Position numbers and translations under genes: made by a program. A DNA stretch of 34,879 bases, from NCBI GenBank assembly GCA_017440275.1, contig JAFSHN010000055.1, positions 1 through 34,879 on the forward strand, written 5' to 3'. Positions within the stretch are counted from its first letter, which is position 1. The number at the start of each line of letters is the position of its first letter. Shown here in pieces: positions 31,207 to 34,879 of this stretch. Under the pieces are notes generated by a model. The model worked only from the letters and a program-made list of their open reading frames with translations. It searched no databases and had not been told where the DNA came from. This DNA comes from Bacillota bacterium (GTDB lineage: Bacteria; Bacillota; Clostridia; Peptostreptococcales; Anaerovoracaceae).

Positions 31207-33267
31207 ATGTCGACGACTTACGGAATCCAAAGAGTTTTGGAGCCACAGCACGTATTGCCTACCTCAGCGTGGAGACTGGACAATAGCCGCAATATATATC
31301 CCGATGAAATCAGGGTCTCTATAGAAAGAATACACCTTGAAGGGACAGGTTTCAAGCAAATTTGTACAGAAGCTAATTATGATGAGAAAAAAATTGCTCA
31401 AAGAATCATAGATATTGTCATCAGAAGAGGCAAATTACATAATCCTGTCACTGATACGGGAGGCCTTGTAATGGGCAAAGTTGAAGAAATAGGAAGTAAA
31501 TATGATAACAAACATGATATTAAGGTCGGGGACAGAATTATTTGCAATGTGTCAGCGGCATCTCTGCCTGTGTATATCGAAGATATAACATCTATAGACA
31601 AGGTTTTTAATCAGATAACTGCAACCGGCTATGTCATTGCGCACAGCCATATTCCTATTGTAAAAATCCCTGAAGACTTGCCTCTTAATCTTTTGATGTA
31701 TGCCTTCGACCAATCGGGTACGCTGTTTAAGCTTCATGAGCTGATTGATGGACAGCAGAAATTCCTGGTAGTGGGTAACAGTATGCTGACAAATCTGCTT
31801 TTTGGGTATGTAATAAGACGAAAAGTGGGGCCGGACGCCGAAATTGTATGCCTCTTTGACAAAAGAACCAATATGAGGCTTGCGGGAAGCGGCATTGATC
31901 AGCTGGTAGAAAAGGTTTTCGACGAAATACATTTTATTAATATTCTGAAACCTATGGAATGCATGAAACAGCTGGATGCAGAATCTTTGTTTGACTTTTC
32001 CATCAACTGTGCTGAAATTCCGGGGGCTGAAACTATCAACATCCTTGCGACAAGACCGGGCGGCAGAGTTCTTTTTGCAAACCTGATCAACAACCTTAAT
32101 ATAGCCATTTATATCACCGAATCGATGTCTAAATCTCTTGATATAAGAGGAGCGGAAGGATACTTGGACAACTACGATGATTTCGATATGGAAGTCGTAA
32201 GAGAAATGTCTCCTTACCTAAAGGATGCAGAAGTGGTGGAGGTTGCTTACAGAGGACCTGAAGAAGAAGTGCGGAACAATCCGTTTAATCACGCAATTGT
32301 TGAAAAAACTTTGATGGAAGACTTTGTGTGCCGCAGTCAGATTATGTGGCAGGTACTCAATGAAATGACCAAAGTATCCCGTTATGATTGTAATGTAATA
32401 ATATTCGGGGAGACCGGAGTCGGCAAGGAAAAGGCAGCCAATATTATCCAGCAAAACAGCGACAGAAAAATGCAGCCTTTTGTAAAAATCAATTGTGGTG
32501 CTATTGCGCCTACACTGATTGAATCTGAATTTTTCGGCTACGAAAAAGGTGCTTTTACGGGTGCTAATGCCAGCGGCAAAAAGGGCTATTTTGAAATTGC
32601 CAATAACGGAGTCATCTTCCTTGATGAAATCGGTGAATTGCCGCTGGAAATGCAGGCGAAGCTTCTCAGGGTAATTCAGGATGGTGAGTTCTATCGTGTC
32701 GGCGGAACTACACCTGTAAAAATAAATGTGAGAATCATATCTGCAACTAACAGGGACTTGGAAAAATTTATGGAAGAAGGCAAATTCAGACGAGACCTAT
32801 ATTATAGATTAAACGTCGTTCCTATCAGAATTCCGAGTCTGGTTGAAAGACCTGATGATATTCCGGTGCTTGTCAGACATTTCCTGAAAAAATACGGAGA
32901 AAAATTCGGAGTAAAAATAGGGATAACAGATGATGCGGTGGAATATCTGAAACAGCAGCAATGGCCCGGCAATATTCGAGAACTGGAAAACACGGTGCAA
33001 AGACTTATAATTTCTGCTCAGGGAGAAGAAATTACTTTGATGGACGTTCTTAAAGAAAAACACGGCGAATTGTTTGGGGGGCTTTATTCTGCAGCCGGCG
33101 GTGACATACAGACAACTGAGATTGATCTTCAGGCGGCGGTTGATGAGTATGAAAAAGGGTTGATTAAGTATGCCTGCGAAAAGTACGGTTCTACACGAAA
33201 AGCAGCAAAAGCAGTGGGCATCAGCCAAACTCAGCTGGTGAGAAAAAAGAAAAAATATAACATTTAA
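31207..33267 (+). CDS. sigma-54 activator with a degenerate 3,5-diaminohexanoate dehydrogenase (Kdd)-like sensor domain
   Basis: 686 residues from ATG 31207 (SD AAGGAG); an in-frame GTG at 31165 is inside the palindrome and lacks an SD. Residues 1 to about 345 align along their length with Kdd: YGIQRVLEP, LDNSRNIYPDEI, GKLHNP, GGLVMGKVEEIG and KVGDRI. The NAD-binding loop GGGGKSG of Kdd is replaced by GNSMLTN (190-196), so dehydrogenase activity is unlikely. The AAA+ domain has Walker A GETGVGKE (401-408), GAFTGA (448-453), Walker B VIFLDE (469-474) and RRDLYYRLNV. A Fis-type helix-turn-helix (GSTRKAAKAVGISQTQLVRKKKKY) ends the protein. I infer it senses a lysine-pathway metabolite and activates kal and kdd. 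Confidence 0.93.
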   Translation: MSTTYGIQRVLEPQHVLPTSAWRLDNSRNIYPDEIRVSIERIHLEGTGFKQICTEANYDEKKIAQRIIDIVIRRGKLHNPVTDTGGLVMGKVEEIGSKYDNKHDIKVGDRIICNVSAASLPVYIEDITSIDKVFNQITATGYVIAHSHIPIVKIPEDLPLNLLMYAFDQSGTLFKLHELIDGQQKFLVVGNSMLTNLLFGYVIRRKVGPDAEIVCLFDKRTNMRLAGSGIDQLVEKVFDEIHFINILKPMECMKQLDAESLFDFSINCAEIPGAETINILATRPGGRVLFANLINNLNIAIYITESMSKSLDIRGAEGYLDNYDDFDMEVVREMSPYLKDAEVVEVAYRGPEEEVRNNPFNHAIVEKTLMEDFVCRSQIMWQVLNEMTKVSRYDCNVIIFGETGVGKEKAANIIQQNSDRKMQPFVKINCGAIAPTLIESEFFGYEKGAFTGANASGKKGYFEIANNGVIFLDEIGELPLEMQAKLLRVIQDGEFYRVGGTTPVKINVRIISATNRDLEKFMEEGKFRRDLYYRLNVVPIRIPSLVERPDDIPVLVRHFLKKYGEKFGVKIGITDDAVEYLKQQQWPGNIRELENTVQRLIISAQGEEITLMDVLKEKHGELFGGLYSAAGGDIQTTEIDLQAAVDEYEKGLIKYACEKYGSTRKAAKAVGISQTQLVRKKKKYNI

Positions 33268-33269
33268 AT

Positions 33270-33334
33270 AAATGCGAACCGAATTGTGTTCACGTAAAAA
33301 TAGCGTGAGGCAAAAACGGTTCGCATTTGTTTTG
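33270..33334 (+). terminator. terminator of the activator gene
   Basis: An 11-base stem AATGCGAACCG/CGGTTCGCATT with an inner hairpin CACG/CGTG, followed by TTTGTTTT. The 5' arm is shared with the putative activator site at 33274-33293. Confidence 0.75.
33274..33293. promoter_or_regulatory. degenerate activator site upstream of kdd
   Basis: GCGAACC-GAATTG-TGTTCAC matches the palindrome at 31165-31184 at 16 of 20 positions (6/7 in each arm). More half-sites follow: GGTTCGC (33319-33325) and GTGAAC (33338-33343). The site is about 150-170 bases before the expected kdd start, the usual distance for a sigma-54 enhancer. Confidence 0.5.
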
Positions 33335-33378
33335 GACGTGAACGTTATAACGAAAACGTAGTAGAGAAAAATGTTGAA

Positions 33379-33397
33379 AAATACCGAAGCGGTATTT
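33379..33397. promoter_or_regulatory. inverted repeat close to the kdd promoter
   Basis: AAATACCG-AAG-CGGTATTT, a perfect 8-base inverted repeat that ends 23 bases before the -24 element. No copy is seen near kal. It could be an extra operator or a small RNA hairpin. Confidence 0.35.
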
Positions 33398-33418
33398 GGT
33401 CGCCCGAAGGAAACTCGA

Positions 33419-33438
33419 TTGGCATGGATTTTGCTTTT
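33419..33438 (+). promoter_or_regulatory. sigma-54 promoter (-24/-12) of kdd
   Basis: TTGGCATGGATTTTGCTTTT: GG (33421-33422) and GC (33433-33434) with exactly ten bases between, the same grammar as the kal promoter. Start of transcription is expected near 33446, giving a leader of about 65 bases. Confidence 0.9.
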
Positions 33439-33511
33439 ATAAAATTGGTTGAAAAACTTAGTTTAATTAGTTTATTTTTTATATTTTAAGACAAAAGGAG
33501 ACGACAAACAA

Positions 33512-34549
33512 ATGGAATTCAAAAAAGGTGACATTTACGGAACACACAGAGTTCTCGAACCAAAGGGCGTTCTGCCACAGCCAGCAGACAAGATTGACAA
33601 CACAATGGAAATCTATGACAACGAAGTTTTAATCGATGTACATACTTTAAACATCGACTCCGCTTCTTTCACAGAAATCGAAAGAAGAGCTGAAGGCGAT
33701 ATCGAAAAGATTAAAGAAATCATCATGAACATCGTTGAAACAACTGGTAAGCACAAGAACCCTTGGACTGGTTCCGGCGGTATGCTGATCGGTAAGGTTA
33801 AGGCAGTAGGTCCTAACTTCGAAGGCGACCTGAGAGTAGGCGACAAGATTGCTACACTGGTATCTCTGTCCCTGACTCCACTGAAAATTGAAGAAATCAA
33901 GGAAATCAGACCTGAAATCGACCAGGTTGACGTTAAGGGTGAAGCTATCCTCTTCCAGTCCGGTTTATACGGAATTCTGCCTAAGGATATGCCAAAAGAA
34001 CTGGCTCTGTCCGTTCTGGACGTTGCAGGTGCTCCAGCTCAGACTGCAAAGATCTGCAAGCCTGGCGACACTGTAGTTGTAATGGGTGGCGGCGGAAAGT
34101 CCGGTATTCTTTGCTGCTGGCAGGCTAAGAAGCAGGTTGGCGTTAACGGTAAGGTTATCTGCGTAGACGGATTCAAGAAGTCTATCAACAGAGCAATGTC
34201 CGTTAAGTGTGCTGATGAATACTTAGTAGTAAACGCTACTGACTCCGTTGCAATGTACAACGAAATCATGGAAGCAACTGATGGTGAATTAGCTGACGTA
34301 GTAATCAACGTAGTTAACATTCCTAACACAGAAATGTCCTCTATCATGTCCTGTAAGGACGGTGGTCTGGTATACTTCTTCTCCATGGCTACTTCTTTCA
34401 CAAAGGCAGCTTTAGGTGCTGAAGGTATCGGTAAAGACGTTAATATGTTAATCGGTAACGGATACACTAAGGGCCACGCAAACACAGCTCTTCAGGTTCT
34501 TAGAGATGATGAAAGAATCATGAAGCTGTTTGCTGAATTATACGCATAA
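33512..34549 (+). CDS. kdd: L-erythro-3,5-diaminohexanoate dehydrogenase
   Basis: NAD-dependent oxidative deamination of 3,5-diaminohexanoate to 5-amino-3-oxohexanoate, the step after the lysine and beta-lysine aminomutases in lysine fermentation. 345 residues, normal length. The opening YGTHRVLEPKGVLPQPADKIDN and the Rossmann loop VVVMGGGGKSGILCCW (about 188-203) mark the Kdd family, a distant medium-chain-dehydrogenase relative. SD AAAAGGAG lies 10 bases before the ATG. It has its own sigma-54 promoter and terminator. Very biased codon use (TTC, AAC, GAC, ATC, AAG) suggests high expression. Confidence 0.95.
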   Translation: MEFKKGDIYGTHRVLEPKGVLPQPADKIDNTMEIYDNEVLIDVHTLNIDSASFTEIERRAEGDIEKIKEIIMNIVETTGKHKNPWTGSGGMLIGKVKAVGPNFEGDLRVGDKIATLVSLSLTPLKIEEIKEIRPEIDQVDVKGEAILFQSGLYGILPKDMPKELALSVLDVAGAPAQTAKICKPGDTVVVMGGGGKSGILCCWQAKKQVGVNGKVICVDGFKKSINRAMSVKCADEYLVVNATDSVAMYNEIMEATDGELADVVINVVNIPNTEMSSIMSCKDGGLVYFFSMATSFTKAALGAEGIGKDVNMLIGNGYTKGHANTALQVLRDDERIMKLFAELYA

Positions 34550-34576
34550 TCCTACCTAAAATAAAAAAACGTAAAT

Positions 34577-34621
34577 TAGAACCAAAAAAACACATTTTCT
34601 TGTGGAAAAGAATGTTTTTTT
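34577..34621 (+). terminator. probable terminator after kdd
   Basis: ACATTTTCTT pairs with AAAAGAATGT (one G-U, one mismatch) around GTGG, preceded by an A-run and followed by TTTTTTT. Weak in GC but well placed. Confidence 0.6.
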
Positions 34622-34631
34622 AAGGTATAAT
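34603..34631 (+). promoter_or_regulatory. possible sigma-A promoter for the second kdd copy
   Basis: TGGAAA, a 17-base spacer and TATAAT (34626-34631). The -35 is weak (4/6) and overlaps the preceding terminator. No -24/-12 element is seen here, unlike the first copy. Confidence 0.4.
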
Positions 34632-34714
34632 TACTGTAGCACTTTATGCTCGTGCATTTTTCGAGTGTAATTTATAAAAAACCAATTATTTATATTTCTA
34701 GGAGGAAATGAAAA

Positions 34715-34879
34715 ATGGAATTCAAAAAAGGATGCCCTTATGGTACACACAGAGTAATCTCCCCAAAGGGAGTTTTACCACAGCCAGCAGATGTTATCGA
34801 TAACACTATGGAAATTTACGACAACGAAGTACTGATCGACGTTAAGACTCTGAACGTTGACTCTGCTTCCTTCACTGAA
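34715..34879 (+). CDS. kdd: second 3,5-diaminohexanoate dehydrogenase copy, 3' end outside window
   Basis: The first 55 codons are visible. The encoded residues match those of the kdd copy at 33512 at 48 of 55 positions; differences include D7C, I8P, L15I, E16S, K27V and H44K. SD AGGAGG lies nine bases before the ATG. It is a tandem paralogue with a distinct upstream region. Whether it is full length, and which copy is the main enzyme, cannot be seen here. Confidence 0.9.
   Translation, partial: MEFKKGCPYGTHRVISPKGVLPQPADVIDNTMEIYDNEVLIDVKTLNVDSASFTE

Noticed and set aside
6271..33410. Shared word GCCCGAAGGA at 6269 and 33402 as a common RNA motif
   Set aside because: The flanks do not match and the second copy lies upstream of the promoter of kdd, so chance is likely.
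34632..34665. sigma-54 promoter for the second kdd copy
   Set aside because: TAGCACTTTATGC has AG instead of GG and the wrong spacing (eight instead of ten bases).
1..34879. CRISPR arrays, tRNA or rRNA genes, insertion sequences, prophage
   Set aside because: No regularly spaced repeats, tRNA-like cloverleaf, transposase motifs or phage proteins were seen on reading.

Overview
The window looks like part of a chromosome from an anaerobic, amino-acid-fermenting member of the Clostridia. The lysine-fermentation genes (kal, kdd), the butyrate-type thiolase, the desulfoferrodoxin, strong Shine-Dalgarno (SD) sites, T-rich intrinsic terminators and a Firmicutes-style gene set (scpA/scpB, tagO, comEB, mnmM, yhbY) all point there. 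Placement near the Peptostreptococcales/Anaerovoracaceae is inference. I saw no rRNA, tRNA, CRISPR array, insertion sequence or prophage gene.

Layout. 1-1073: 3' part of an acetyl-CoA acetyltransferase. 1209-6248: glnS, an A24 prepilin-peptidase-like protein, yhbY, truA, a dCMP deaminase and tagO. 6261-8957: a leader with mutually exclusive helices, a TM1266-family small protein, a lipoprotein substrate-binding protein and a single-chain ABC permease-ATPase. 8968-11598: a TetM/EF-G-like GTPase fused to a YacP/Rae1-like NYN nuclease domain. 11685-12236: a kinase N-lobe joined to the back of a PP2C phosphatase. 12300-18787: a phosphate regulon (Pho-box repeats, pstS with swapped halves, pstC, pstA, pstB, phoU, phoP, phoR). 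18791-20880: superoxide reductase, a PhzF-family protein (minus strand) and a shrunken P-type-ATPase-like protein. 20971-25164: a tightly packed run of a J-like membrane protein, mtnA, an EamA transporter, scpA and scpB. 25217-30306: a D,D-carboxypeptidase, an Fe-S flavoprotein reductase, a lipoprotein (minus strand), mnmM, a GidA/TrmFO-like flavoprotein and rluB. 30659-34879: a lysine-fermentation locus.

The lysine locus is the most striking part. kal (minus strand) and kdd (plus strand) each have a textbook sigma-54 -24/-12 promoter. Between them lies a 686-residue sigma-54 activator whose N-terminal half is a Kdd homologue with a ruined nucleotide-binding loop, joined to a GAFTGA-type AAA+ domain and a Fis-type helix-turn-helix. 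A perfect inverted repeat (GTGAACC-N6-GGTTCAC) lies between the activator and kal, and a degenerate copy lies upstream of kdd. I infer that a catalytically dead copy of the pathway enzyme senses a lysine-pathway intermediate and switches on kal and kdd. A second kdd copy begins just downstream and runs off the window.

Other candidates for unusual biology are the translational GTPase-RNase fusion, the P-type-ATPase-derived pseudoenzyme, the circularly permuted PstS, the kinase/PP2C remnant and the unassigned leader at 6261-6347.
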